A stretch of DNA of 54,245 nucleotides from an uncultured Alphaproteobacteria bacterium (GTDB lineage: Bacteria > Pseudomonadota > Alphaproteobacteria > HIMB59), in NCBI GenBank assembly GCA_902617465.1, contig CACMWO010000003.1, positions 1 to 54,245 of the forward strand. Reading direction: 5' to 3'. The notes under the pieces were generated by a model. The model did not search any database, had not been told where the DNA came from, and was given only the letters and a program-made list of their open reading frames with translations. A program made the position numbers and the translations under genes. This document shows positions 8,014-16,551 of this stretch, piece by piece (the first letter of the stretch is position 1; every line of letters starts with the position of its first letter).

Positions 8014-8844
8014 ATGAGAGTCATTGCGTTTTATAGTTTCTTTAACGTATCCAATCCCAGATTATTAAAAGAGAGGTTAAATTTACACTTTCTATTAAAA
8101 CAAATAAAAGGTTCGATTATTGTCAGTGAGGAAGGTATAAATGGTACAATAGCAGTCTCTTCAAAATTAGAAAAAAAAATTATCGACTATTTAATGTCTT
8201 TAGGAGTCACTAAAGAAAATATAAAAATATCAGACTTTAATGGCCAAAGAATTTTTAACGAGTTTAAAATTAAACTTAAAAAGGAAATAGTTACATCTGA
8301 TTTTGGATTAAAAATTTCAGACATTAAAAAATCTAAATTTATTGAACCAAGTGATTGGGATAAATTTGCTAATGATAAAAATGTAGAAATTCTTGATACA
8401 AGAAATGATTATGAATTTAAAATTGGTCATTATAAAAATGCTATCAACCCTAAAATTGAAACATTTAAAGATTTCAAAAATTATATAAAGAATAACAAAG
8501 AAAAATTTCAGAATAAAAAAGTTGGTATTTATTGTACAGGTGGTATTAGATGTGAAAAAGCAGGACCTTTAATGGAAAAATATGGTATTGAGACATATCA
8601 ACTTAAAGGAGGAATATTAAAATATTTTGAAACCACATCTGCTGACTCATGGAAGGGTGAGTGCTTTGTTTTTGACTACAGAGTATCTTTGAACAAGCAA
8701 CTTTCTCAAGGTACGAGTAAGCTTTGTTACGGGTGTAACATGCCTTTAACTCCAAGAGAGAGAAAATCTCCTAAATATGAAGAGGGATATTCATGTTCCA
8801 TCTGTTTTGATAATATGACAGAAAAAAAAGAGACGTTCTCTTAA
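8014..8844 (+). CDS. trhO: tRNA uridine(34) hydroxylase, rhodanese-like (TrhO/YceA)
   Basis: O2-dependent hydroxylation of U34 in tRNA wobble positions, a step toward (c)mo5U. 276 residues. The N-terminal ferredoxin-like domain holds IIVSEEGINGTIAVS (residues 35-49). The rhodanese domain has LDTRNDYEFKIGHYKNAINP and the active-site loop CTGGIRCEKA with C174. The tail has a Cys-rich segment, LCYGCNMPLTPRER then SCSICFD, typical of the YceA/UPF0176 family and probably metal-binding. It stands alone, 45 bp after hemA and 86 bp before rpmG. Confident. Confidence 0.94.
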   Translation: MRVIAFYSFFNVSNPRLLKERLNLHFLLKQIKGSIIVSEEGINGTIAVSSKLEKKIIDYLMSLGVTKENIKISDFNGQRIFNEFKIKLKKEIVTSDFGLKISDIKKSKFIEPSDWDKFANDKNVEILDTRNDYEFKIGHYKNAINPKIETFKDFKNYIKNNKEKFQNKKVGIYCTGGIRCEKAGPLMEKYGIETYQLKGGILKYFETTSADSWKGECFVFDYRVSLNKQLSQGTSKLCYGCNMPLTPRERKSPKYEEGYSCSICFDNMTEKKETFS

Positions 8845-8930
8845 AGATAAGCGAGAACATTGGAAAAAAGTTCTTTAATTTCATTAAATATCAATGTTGA
8901 CCAAATTCAAAATTAGTTTAGTTTACGCCA

Positions 8931-9125
8931 ATGGCTAAAAAGTCTACATACCAACTTAAACAGCTAATACCTGAAGAAAAACCTGAAACCGGCACAAAAT
9001 ATATTGTACGTAAACCCACTAAAGGATTGAAAGTTTCTGACAAACTTCGCCAGAGAAAGTATGACCCTGTTTTGAAACAGCATGTTTGGTTTGTAGAAAA
9101 GAAAATGCCTCCTCATAGTAAATAA
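8931..9125 (+). CDS. rpmG: 50S ribosomal protein L33, zinc-free type
   Basis: Small basic protein of the large ribosomal subunit, 64 residues. LRQRKYDPVLKQHVWFVEKK matches the L33 core (LRKYDPxxxxHVxFxE). The four cysteines of the zinc-binding form are absent, so it is the C-minus type. The N-terminus is somewhat longer than the usual roughly 55 residues. A possible -35 TTGACC (8897-8902) lies in the leader. Its TAA stop (9123-9125) is in the same frame as the photolyase sequence that follows directly, with no canonical start codon between them. Confidence 0.95.
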   Translation: MAKKSTYQLKQLIPEEKPETGTKYIVRKPTKGLKVSDKLRQRKYDPVLKQHVWFVEKKMPPHSK

Positions 9126-9143
9126 TTTTGTTATTATTTTATC

Positions 9144-10550
9144 ATCGAAAATAGAACTTTATATTGGCTGAGAAGAGACTTTAGGATTACTGATAATCCC
9201 TGTCTGGAATTTATATCAAAACAAAAATCCCCAGCATTACTTGTTTATATATATGATGACATTGAAAAGAAAGCCACTGGAGATGCTGGTCAATGGTGGT
9301 TAAATAAAACTCTTCATTTGCATTCCAAGAATTTAGAACAAAAATTTAATGTAAAGCTTATTATCACTGATGGTGAAGCAAAAAAAAATCTCTCACACCT
9401 AATTGAAAAATACAAAATTTCATCATTAATTTGGAATAGGCTCTACTCAGACCAATCTATTAAAAGAGACACTGAGATAAAGAGTTTTTTTAAAAATAAA
9501 AATATTCATGTTGAAACTTTTAATTCACACTTACTTAATGAGCCCTGGGAAATACAAAATAACTCTGGTCAGTTCTTTAAAGTTTTTACTCCTTATTGGA
9601 AAACTGCTTTTAAAGTTTATTTGAACAAGAAATTTTCTTACCAAAAAAATTCATTAATCAAATCATTTAAACACAATGAAAAAACTAAAATCGATTTTTT
9701 ATCAAATAGAAGTTGGTATGAGAAGTTTAATAATTATTGGAGTCCAGGAGAGGATGCAGCTTTGAAAAAAATTGAGACTTACATTTCTTCTCATATAGAT
9801 AAATATGATGTAAATAGAAATAGGCCTGATTTTGATCAAACATCAAGAATATCTCCTCACTTAAGATTTGGAGAGATATCCCCGCGGGTAATAGTTGAAA
9901 AAATCCAAAATTCAAAAAAATCTAATAATGCTGTAAATACTTATTTATCAGAAATTGGCTGGCGAGAATTTTCTTATTCATTGTTGTATTATTATGAAGA
10001 TTTATCAACTAAACCGATTAACCCAAAATTTAAAAAATTCCCATGGAGAAGTAGTAAAAAAGATTTTGCTTTATGGACTGAGGGTAAAACAGGCATACCT
10101 CTTGTAGACGCTGCAATGAGTCAAATTTATGAAGAGGGATGGATGCATAATAGGCTTAGAATGGTTGTTGGAAGTTTTCTTGTGAAAAATTTATTATTAA
10201 ACTGGACATTAGGTGAGCGGTATTTTCAAAAAAGTTTACTAGATTATGATGAAGCTAGTAATGCAGCTGGATGGCAGTGGATAGCAGGCTGTGGCGCAGA
10301 TGCTTCCCCATATTTTCGTGTATTTAATCCTGTGCTTCAGTCAGAAAAATTCGATCCACAGGCTCAATTTATCTTGAAGTATATTCCACAATTAAAAATA
10401 TTTAATTCATCAAAAACAGTATTTGAGCCATATTTAGATAAAAAATTATTAGATAGTTTAGTCAAAGAAAAAAAATATTTTAATCCAATCGTTGATTTGA
10501 AAGAGTCTCGCAACAGAGCACTTGATGCTTATCAACAAACGAAATCATAA
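9144..10550 (+). CDS. phr: Deoxyribodipyrimidine photolyase (CPD, class I) with non-canonical or hidden start
   Basis: Blue-light repair of cyclobutane pyrimidine dimers using FADH-. The first normal start codon in frame is TTG at 9318, but the frame is open back to 9126 and encodes an unmistakable photolyase N-terminus, YWLRRDFRITDNP then GDAGQWWLNKTL. The real protein must begin near 9141-9147, where only ATC codons exist; I placed it at the second ATC. The FAD domain shows WSPGEDAAL, SRISPHLRFGEISPR, EIGWREFSYSLLYY, LVDAAMSQIYEEGWMHNRLR and DYDEASNAAGWQWIAGCGAD. It heads a cluster with an FAD oxidoreductase, DUF1365, a CFA synthase and DUF3833. Function is sure; the start is unresolved (rare ATC start, one-base error, or rpmG readthrough). 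Confidence 0.9.
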   Translation: MENRTLYWLRRDFRITDNPCLEFISKQKSPALLVYIYDDIEKKATGDAGQWWLNKTLHLHSKNLEQKFNVKLIITDGEAKKNLSHLIEKYKISSLIWNRLYSDQSIKRDTEIKSFFKNKNIHVETFNSHLLNEPWEIQNNSGQFFKVFTPYWKTAFKVYLNKKFSYQKNSLIKSFKHNEKTKIDFLSNRSWYEKFNNYWSPGEDAALKKIETYISSHIDKYDVNRNRPDFDQTSRISPHLRFGEISPRVIVEKIQNSKKSNNAVNTYLSEIGWREFSYSLLYYYEDLSTKPINPKFKKFPWRSSKKDFALWTEGKTGIPLVDAAMSQIYEEGWMHNRLRMVVGSFLVKNLLLNWTLGERYFQKSLLDYDEASNAAGWQWIAGCGADASPYFRVFNPVLQSEKFDPQAQFILKYIPQLKIFNSSKTVFEPYLDKKLLDSLVKEKKYFNPIVDLKESRNRALDAYQQTKS

Positions 10551-10551
10551 T

Positions 10552-11817
10552 TTGAAAAAAAGCGTAGCTATAATTGGATCAGGTATAGCGGGATTATCTA
10601 CAGCATATTTTTCACAAGAATATTTTGATGTAACACTATTTGAGAAAAATGATTATTTAGGTGGGCATGCAAATACAAGAGAAGTCAAAGATAGTAACGG
10701 AAATACTATACCAATAGATACAGGTTTTATTGTCTACAATGAACTGACATACCCTAATTTAACAAAATTTTTTGATCTTCTCAAAGTCGAAACTGTTAAT
10801 AGCAATATGTCCTTTAGTTTTTTTAATGAGGAAAACAAATTCGAGTACGGGGGAGGAAGTTTAAGTGCATTATTTGCAGATCGTAAAAATTTTTTTAATT
10901 TAAAATTCTATAAAATGTTAAAAGACATCATTATTTTTTATAAAGTTTATCAAAAAAAAAATATTACATCAGATATTTCAATTAGAGATTTTCTTAAAAC
11001 AAAAAATTACTCTGATGAATTTATTAATTTCCATCTTGTTCCTTTAATTTCAAGTATTTGGTCAACTCCCGATCAAGACTCTCTTAATCAGCCATTAAAA
11101 AGTATTATTAATTTTTTTCAAAATCACAAATTGTTTAATTTCACGGATAGACCACAATGGAAAACAATAAGAAATGGTTCTAAACAATATATCAATTTAT
11201 TAATTAAATCTGCAAAATTTAAAATCAAAAAGTCATGTAGAATTCAAAAAATTTCAAGAAATGACAAGATTGAAATTTTCTTTGAAGGAAAAAAATCTGT
11301 TTTTGACATTATAATATTTGCATGTCCTCCCAACCATTTTTTTCCTCTTTTAGATAAAATACATCAGAAAGAGCATGAGGTTTTAAATGAATTTGATTTT
11401 CAAAAAAATTTAGCACAATTGCATCAAAATAACTCTCTTATGCCAACTCATTTAAAAGCTTGGTCAAGTTGGAATTTTCATACGAATTTAAATAATAAAT
11501 GTACTTTAAGTTATTGGATGAATAAATTGCAACCACTAGAAACTAATGACAATTTCTTTGTCTCTCTAAATCAGGATCAAAATCAGAATCACTATCAAAC
11601 AATTTACGAACATCCAATATTCTCACCTAAAACTCTGAATGCTCAAAAAAATATTTCACAAATTCAAGGATATGAGAACTCTTACTATGTTGGTAGTTAT
11701 CTTGGTTATGGTTTTCATGAAGATGGTATTCAATCTGCTATAAAAGTTTGTAAAAGGTTAAATATAGATTTAAAGGAGTTTAAAAATGCGGATACATCAA
11801 GAGTGCAATGGAATTAA
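10552..11817 (+). CDS. FAD-dependent amine-oxidase-like oxidoreductase (COG2907 type)
   Basis: Flavoprotein with an N-terminal dinucleotide fold, VAIIGSGIAGLSTAYF, and FEKNDYLGGHANT, followed by IPIDTGFIVYNELTYPNL and FSFFNEENKFEYGGG. The C-terminus YVGSYLGYGFHEDGIQSA is the second FAD-contact region. About 422 residues from the TTG at 10552, directly after the photolyase stop; ATG at 10525 or TTG at 10522, inside phr, are alternatives. This family is regularly found beside DUF1365 and CFA-synthase-like genes and is thought to act on membrane fatty acyl chains. In Rhodobacter-type singlet-oxygen regulons comparable genes take part in furan fatty acid formation; exact substrate here unknown. 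Confidence 0.87.
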   Translation: MKKSVAIIGSGIAGLSTAYFSQEYFDVTLFEKNDYLGGHANTREVKDSNGNTIPIDTGFIVYNELTYPNLTKFFDLLKVETVNSNMSFSFFNEENKFEYGGGSLSALFADRKNFFNLKFYKMLKDIIIFYKVYQKKNITSDISIRDFLKTKNYSDEFINFHLVPLISSIWSTPDQDSLNQPLKSIINFFQNHKLFNFTDRPQWKTIRNGSKQYINLLIKSAKFKIKKSCRIQKISRNDKIEIFFEGKKSVFDIIIFACPPNHFFPLLDKIHQKEHEVLNEFDFQKNLAQLHQNNSLMPTHLKAWSSWNFHTNLNNKCTLSYWMNKLQPLETNDNFFVSLNQDQNQNHYQTIYEHPIFSPKTLNAQKNISQIQGYENSYYVGSYLGYGFHEDGIQSAIKVCKRLNIDLKEFKNADTSRVQWN

Positions 11818-12560
11818 TTTCTTCTCATTGTTTTGGAATAGGTAAAATAATTCATAAAAGAACAAGGGATACTGATAATTTTTTTCAATATAATGTACCT
11901 TACTTAAGTATAAATTTAAGTAACACAATAAACATCCATCCATTTATATCTCTAAATAGATTTAACTTTTTTTCAATTTTTTATAAACAGCACGGATTTA
12001 GAAATAAAAAAAAGAGTTTATATGATTTTGCAAAAAATGTTGCTAAAAAACACAATATTGTTTTTAATAGTATTCAATTTATATGTATCCCATCAATTAT
12101 TGGTTATTCTTTTAACCCTATTAGCTTTTATTTATATCTTGATAGTAAAAATAAAGTTAAGTCGATCATATATGAAGTGAAAAATACATTTGGAGACCAA
12201 GTTCATTATTTAACTTTGAACAAATTTAAAGATAAAGAGTTTAAAAAAAATATGTATGTGTCACCATTTATTGAAATGGACTGCACTTATAAGATTTCTT
12301 CAAAAAATAAAAGAAAAGACCATTTTTTTTGTAATATTAATCAATTTAACCTTAAAAAGGAGCAAATATTTTATGCCTCTATAGATCTAAATTTAAAAGA
12401 AATAACTTTTTATAATTTTATTTTGTTTTTAATTTTAAATATTTTTGGGAGTGTAAAAACAATCACTCTTATTCACTATCAGGCAATCAAGCTTTTTATA
12501 AAAAAAAGTAAATTCTTTAAATATTCCAATAGAATAAAAGATAATCTATACTTAGATTAG
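11808..12560 (+). CDS. DUF1365 family protein
   Basis: 250 residues. DUF1365 hallmarks are visible: GIGKIIHKRTR at the N-terminus (H.R.RP..H in other members), IGYSFNPISFYLYLD, IYEVKNTFGDQVHYLTL and MYVSPFIEMDCTYKI. The ATG lies within the last codons of the FAD oxidoreductase gene (10-bp overlap), and the CFA-synthase gene follows 18 bp later, so they are cotranscribed. The family has no settled biochemical function, but it is almost always found in this gene neighbourhood and is suspected to act in modification of unsaturated membrane fatty acids. Lysine- and asparagine-rich like its neighbours; no sign of recent transfer. Confidence 0.85.
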   Translation: MELISSHCFGIGKIIHKRTRDTDNFFQYNVPYLSINLSNTINIHPFISLNRFNFFSIFYKQHGFRNKKKSLYDFAKNVAKKHNIVFNSIQFICIPSIIGYSFNPISFYLYLDSKNKVKSIIYEVKNTFGDQVHYLTLNKFKDKEFKKNMYVSPFIEMDCTYKISSKNKRKDHFFCNINQFNLKKEQIFYASIDLNLKEITFYNFILFLILNIFGSVKTITLIHYQAIKLFIKKSKFFKYSNRIKDNLYLD

Positions 12561-12578
12561 TTACAATTAGGTAAAATC

Positions 12579-13748
12579 TTGTTTATTGATAGATATATAA
12601 AAAAAGTTTGTTCTAAAATCAGATATGGATCTTTGACTTTAAATGTTAAGGGTAAATCTTATGAGTTTTACGGTGAATTAGAGGGTCCTTCAGTCCATTT
12701 AACAATTAGTCGTATCTCTATGATATGGGATTTGTATTTTCGTGGTTCAGTCGGGCTTGGTGAAGCTTATATAAAAAAGAAATTTGAAGCAGACGATTTA
12801 AGTAAATTCTTAGAGTTTGGTGCACTAAATGAAAGAGCTTTTGGTAACGAAATGAGTGGATCTAAGTTTTACAGATTTTTATCAAAAAAATATATGAATA
12901 AAACTAAAAACTCATTATTTCAGAGTAAAAAAAATATTCATGCTCACTATGATCTTGGTAATGACTTCTATTTGGAGTGGCTGGATGATACTTTAACTTA
13001 TTCCTCAGGTTTTTTTAAAACAGGCTTGGAAACGTTATCTGAGGCACAAAAAAATAAATTTGAAAGTCTTATTGAGGGTAATGAGCCTGGACCAGGTGAT
13101 CATGTTTTAGAAATTGGGTCTGGATGGGGAAGTTTTGCTTTTTATTTAATTTCAAAATTCCCTGATATCAAAATCGATACTTTAACTATCTCAAAAGAGC
13201 AATACGAATTTGTAAAAACAAAAATTAGAGAACATCATTTAGAAAATAAGCTAAATGTCATATATAAAGATTACAGAGAACATCAAGGAAAATATTCCAG
13301 AATCTACTCTATTGAAATGTTTGAGGCTGTTGGAATACAATATTGGCAAACTTATTTTGAAAAAATTAAAGACTTGCTAAAACCATCGGGAGTCTTTTCA
13401 ATGCAAACTATTGTAATCTTCGAAGATTTCTTTGAGAGGTATACTCGAAAAATTGATTTTATTCAAAAATATATTTTTCCTGGTGGAATGTTACCATCAG
13501 TAAAAGCTTTAGAAAAAATAGCTAATCAGAAAAAATTCGACTTCCAAATTAAAAATCAAATGGCGGATAGTTATCATCAAACACTTGAGATGTGGAGAAA
13601 AAATTTTAACAATAAATGGGATAAAATAAAAAATTTAGGTTACTCTGAAGATTTCAAAAGAATGTGGAATTTTTATTTATCATATTGTTCAGGAGGTTTT
13701 AAGGCAAAAACTATTGATGTATATCAAATAGATTTTATCAATAAGTAA
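12579..13748 (+). CDS. cfa: Cyclopropane-fatty-acyl-phospholipid synthase family methyltransferase
   Basis: SAM-dependent methyl or methylene transfer to the double bond of unsaturated acyl chains in membrane phospholipids. 389 residues, TTG start. The N-terminal region with FRGSVGLGEAYIKKKFEADD is the lipid-facing domain. The catalytic domain has NIHAHYDLGNDFYLEWLDD, LTYSSGFFK, VLEIGSGWGSFAFY (SAM motif I), SIEMFEAVG and YIFPGGMLPS. Membership of the photolyase/DUF1365 cluster suggests a light- or singlet-oxygen-induced variant (for example the methylase step toward furan fatty acids) rather than the stationary-phase CFA enzyme. Methyl versus cyclopropane product cannot be told from sequence. 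Confidence 0.92.
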   Translation: MFIDRYIKKVCSKIRYGSLTLNVKGKSYEFYGELEGPSVHLTISRISMIWDLYFRGSVGLGEAYIKKKFEADDLSKFLEFGALNERAFGNEMSGSKFYRFLSKKYMNKTKNSLFQSKKNIHAHYDLGNDFYLEWLDDTLTYSSGFFKTGLETLSEAQKNKFESLIEGNEPGPGDHVLEIGSGWGSFAFYLISKFPDIKIDTLTISKEQYEFVKTKIREHHLENKLNVIYKDYREHQGKYSRIYSIEMFEAVGIQYWQTYFEKIKDLLKPSGVFSMQTIVIFEDFFERYTRKIDFIQKYIFPGGMLPSVKALEKIANQKKFDFQIKNQMADSYHQTLEMWRKNFNNKWDKIKNLGYSEDFKRMWNFYLSYCSGGFKAKTIDVYQIDFINK

Positions 13749-13799
13749 ATTAAATCTGTTAAAGATCTACTTTCATCAATGAGCGTATTGATTGTGTGT

Positions 13800-14324
13800 A
13801 TGAGAAATGTATTAATAGCGAGTATTTTATTAATATTTGTCAGTGGGTGTAATAACATGAAACTTGAAGACTTTGCCAACAAAAAACCAATATTTAAAAT
13901 AGAAGATTATTTTTTAGGAAAAACAACAGCTAGTGGTCTTTTTATTGATAGACTTGGAAAGGTAAGGCGACAATTTACTGTTGAAATGGAAGGTATTCAA
14001 CAGGAAGATAATTTTATTCTCAATGAGACCTTCCTCTATGATGATGGAGAGGAAGAATTCAGAAGATGGGAAATAAAAAAAACTGGTGAAAATACTTACG
14101 AGGGAATTTCTGATGATATTATAGGTGTAGCTTTAGGTGAAAGTTCAGGTAATGCTTTAAATTGGCATTACACATTAAAACTCAAGTATGGTGATGGAAT
14201 AATGAATGTTAAATTTGATGATTGGATGATTATGCAAGATGAAAAAAATGTATTCAACAAAGCTACCATGAAAAAATTTGGTATAAGATTGGGAGATGTT
14301 TATTTATTCTTCACTAAGCAGTAG
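13800..14324 (+). CDS. DUF3833 family lipoprotein
   Basis: The reading frame is open from 13779, but the start at 13800 gives MRNVLIASILLIFVSGCNN, a clean lipoprotein signal with lipobox VSGC. The mature part has IEDYFLGKTTASGLFIDR, LGKVRRQFTVEMEG, FLYDDGEEEFRRWEI, DDIIGVALGESSGNALNW and FDDWMIMQDEKNVFNKATM, the DUF3833 pattern throughout. Likely periplasmic and lipid-anchored, with a lipocalin-like feel but no proven function. Last gene of the photolyase-lipid cluster. Its 3' end overlaps the convergent trcR gene by 11 bp. Confidence 0.86.
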   Translation: MRNVLIASILLIFVSGCNNMKLEDFANKKPIFKIEDYFLGKTTASGLFIDRLGKVRRQFTVEMEGIQQEDNFILNETFLYDDGEEEFRRWEIKKTGENTYEGISDDIIGVALGESSGNALNWHYTLKLKYGDGIMNVKFDDWMIMQDEKNVFNKATMKKFGIRLGDVYLFFTKQ

Positions 14325-14898
14325 TAGACTGTAACTTTTCTGCCTTTTCTTTTGCTTTTCTCTCGCGTTCTGCTTTTCGCTGACCTTTTTCAACTAGTGC
14401 CTCGAGCTCTTCATAAGTACATAAACCAAGATCAGTGGGGTTTCTAAATTCTGTAATTGGTTGAGATTGATTACCAGCCCTTATATTAGCAACAGTAGGC
14501 TTAGTAGAACTTGTGAGTTTAGCTATTTGCGTATCTGTTAGTATTTGTCCATACTCACGAATTAGCCAAGCTATAGCCTTAGGCCTTTCTTGTCTAACTG
14601 ATAATGGTAAGTATTTTTTTGTTTTAACACTCGATTGAATGGACTCAGATTTTTTATTTTGCAATTGAAGTTCAAGTGAATGATCTCCCTCACAACGTTT
14701 AATCTCATCCATAGTTAATTGACCACTGGCTATGGGGTTTAATCCTTGCATACGATAAGCGTCCTCACCATCTGCAATACTTTGAACTTCTAGTTCATGT
14801 AATTGACAAAATTGAGATATTTGGGAAAAACTTAAAGCAGTATTGTCTACCAACCATACGGCCGTAGCTAAGGGCATTAAAGGTTTATTATCAGACAT
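14314..14898 (-). CDS. trcR: DUF1013 / TrcR-type cell-cycle transcriptional regulator
   Basis: 194 residues, DUF1013 family, restricted largely to alphaproteobacteria; some databases name it TrcR after a Caulobacter cell-cycle regulator. The N-terminus has MPLATAVWLVDNTALSFSQI and FCQLHELEVQSIADGE; the middle RPKAIAWLIREYGQILTDTQ and IAKLTSSTKPTVANIRAG looks like a helix-turn-helix segment; the C-terminus is a charged Lys/Glu helix. It follows rpmE by 15 bp on the minus strand. DNA-binding function is taken from the family, not shown here. Confidence 0.85.
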   Translation of the reverse strand: MSDNKPLMPLATAVWLVDNTALSFSQISQFCQLHELEVQSIADGEDAYRMQGLNPIASGQLTMDEIKRCEGDHSLELQLQNKKSESIQSSVKTKKYLPLSVRQERPKAIAWLIREYGQILTDTQIAKLTSSTKPTVANIRAGNQSQPITEFRNPTDLGLCTYEELEALVEKGQRKAERERKAKEKAEKLQSTTA

Positions 14899-14913
14899 GG
14901 TCTTGTTAAAATA

Positions 14914-15135
14914 TTAAATATTAAATGACTTATATTTATTTTTAAAACGTGCAACTCTTCCACCTGAGTCAACCATTTTTCCAGATCCTTGATTCCAAGC
15001 TGGATGAGATAATGGGTCAATTTCAAGCTTCATAGTATCGCCAGCTTTACCCCAAGTAGATCTCGTCTTATATGTTGATCCGTCAGTACGTTCTACAGTA
15101 ATTTCATGGTAATCAGGATGTATTTTTTGTTTCAT
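14914..15135 (-). CDS. rpmE: 50S ribosomal protein L31, zinc-free type
   Basis: 73-residue ribosomal protein. The family core is plain: [54 protein letters not shown] and RFKNKYKSF. There is no Cys, so it is the zinc-independent form. It lies between suhB (46 bp upstream) and trcR, in the run tkt-gap-fba-efp-suhB-rpmE-trcR. Confidence 0.96.
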   Translation of the reverse strand: MKQKIHPDYHEITVERTDGSTYKTRSTWGKAGDTMKLEIDPLSHPAWNQGSGKMVDSGGRVARFKNKYKSFNI

Positions 15136-15181
15136 GGTTATGAGAAAATAGAGATCAAAGTTTAAAAAATCAAGTAAATAT

Positions 15182-15976
15182 TTATAGGCTTTTCAGTAAT
15201 TCGCCGCTAATGGCTGCACTAGAGGCTATTAAACTTTCATCATTTAAGGGATCAAAAACATTACCATTTTCATTTAGGCATATCCCACCAGCCTCATTTA
15301 CTAAAATAATACCTGCTACGATATCCCAAAGATTTAATCTTAATGACCAAAATCCATCAAATTTTCCTGATGCCACATTCGCTAAATCAAGAGCTGAAGA
15401 ACCAAGTATTCTGACACTTGTTTTCCTTTGAAGTGCTCCTATTTGTGCAATTCCTTTTTCAAGAATATCCTCATGCTTGATTTGCACACCAGATGTAAAC
15501 ATACATCCATCTAACTTATCTCTTTGGGAAACCCTGAGCCTTTGGTTGTTAATCCAAGATCCAGAACCCTTATGAGCCCAAAATAATTCGTTCAAAATCG
15601 GGTTATATGTAACACCAGCAATAATTTCTCCTTTTTGCATCAAACCAATGGTTACTGCAAAGTAACCATTTCCATGAATGAAATTTTTTGTTCCGTCAAG
15701 TGGGTCTGTGATAAATACAGGAGTATCGCCTTTAAGCTTATCTAAATCTTCAGCACTAAAAGTCTCTTCGTCAATTTGAAGAAAATCAGGTCTATCTTTG
15801 CCCAAAGTATAACTGATAGTTTCAGACGCTCTTATATCTGCAGAGGATACAAAGTCATTTTTATCTTTTTTAGAAATTTGAAGTTTCTCAAGTTCTCCAA
15901 AATCTCTAATCAAAGATTTAGCAGCATTCCTGCATGCCTTTTCCATAACAACAATTACTGGTGGGACAATAGCCAT
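15182..15976 (-). CDS. suhB: Inositol monophosphatase family protein
   Basis: Mg2+-dependent phosphatase of the IMPase/FBPase/CysQ superfamily, 264 residues. The metal-binding motifs are intact: DEETF (equivalent of EE), [12 protein letters not shown] and [35 protein letters not shown] is the usual substrate-pocket region and favours SuhB-like IMPases over CysQ. It begins 8 bp after efp. The substrate could be inositol-1-phosphate or another sugar or nucleotide phosphate; SuhB also has a ribosome-biogenesis role in enterobacteria, which would fit its translation-gene neighbours, but that is inference. Confidence 0.9.
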   Translation of the reverse strand: MAIVPPVIVVMEKACRNAAKSLIRDFGELEKLQISKKDKNDFVSSADIRASETISYTLGKDRPDFLQIDEETFSAEDLDKLKGDTPVFITDPLDGTKNFIHGNGYFAVTIGLMQKGEIIAGVTYNPILNELFWAHKGSGSWINNQRLRVSQRDKLDGCMFTSGVQIKHEDILEKGIAQIGALQRKTSVRILGSSALDLANVASGKFDGFWSLRLNLWDIVAGIILVNEAGGICLNENGNVFDPLNDESLIASSAAISGELLKSL

Positions 15977-15984
15977 AGAAAAAA

Positions 15985-16551
15985 TTATTTTGCTTTTTCT
16001 ATATAAGTTAATTCAGACGTGTTTATTCTAATTTTGTCCCCTGTTTCAATATGAGGGGGGACAGTAACTCTTACACCATTAGTTAACAATGCTGGTTTAT
16101 ATGATGAAGATGCTGTTTGTCCTTTAACAACTGCCTCTGTTTCGGCTATTTGTACAGTAAGACTTTCAGGAGGGTTTACATTCATTGGTTTTTCATCATA
16201 AAACTCAATAGAGACTTCCATTCCATCTTCAAGAAATTTTGCTGCATTTTCATTCACTTGGCTAATATTCATAACAATTTGCTCATAGGTTTGGTTATTC
16301 ATAAAAGTAAAATCCTCTCCACTACGAAATAAAAATTGATGATCTATCTCTTCAGCGCGAATTTTTTCAAGAGACTCTGAACTTCTAAATCTCTCATTTA
16401 ATTTTGACTGGTTTGAAATATTTTTCAACTCAGCTTGAATGTATGCCCCACCTTTTCCAGGTTGCGTATGGGATAATTTAGCGACTTTCCAAAGCGAATT
16501 ATTATGTTGAATTATATTCCCTATCTTTAAGTCGTTAGCATTAATTTTCAT
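15985..16551 (-). CDS. efp: Elongation factor P
   Basis: Relieves ribosome stalling at polyproline stretches. 188 residues in three beta-barrel domains: the N-terminal KOW-like domain with the tip loop HTQPGKGGAYIQAELKN (K33 is the residue modified in many bacteria), the OB domain with FMNNQTYEQI, and the C-terminal domain with TNGVRVTVPPHIETGDKIRI. A 4-bp ATGA overlap joins it to the upstream aldolase gene. The modification enzymes EpmA/EpmB are not in the window. Firm. Confidence 0.97.
   Translation of the reverse strand: MKINANDLKIGNIIQHNNSLWKVAKLSHTQPGKGGAYIQAELKNISNQSKLNERFRSSESLEKIRAEEIDHQFLFRSGEDFTFMNNQTYEQIVMNISQVNENAAKFLEDGMEVSIEFYDEKPMNVNPPESLTVQIAETEAVVKGQTASSSYKPALLTNGVRVTVPPHIETGDKIRINTSELTYIEKAK

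Noticed and set aside
8835..8858. GTTCTC / GAGAAC inverted repeat at the trhO end
   Set aside because: Only 6 bp with a 12-base loop and no T tract; too weak to call a terminator.
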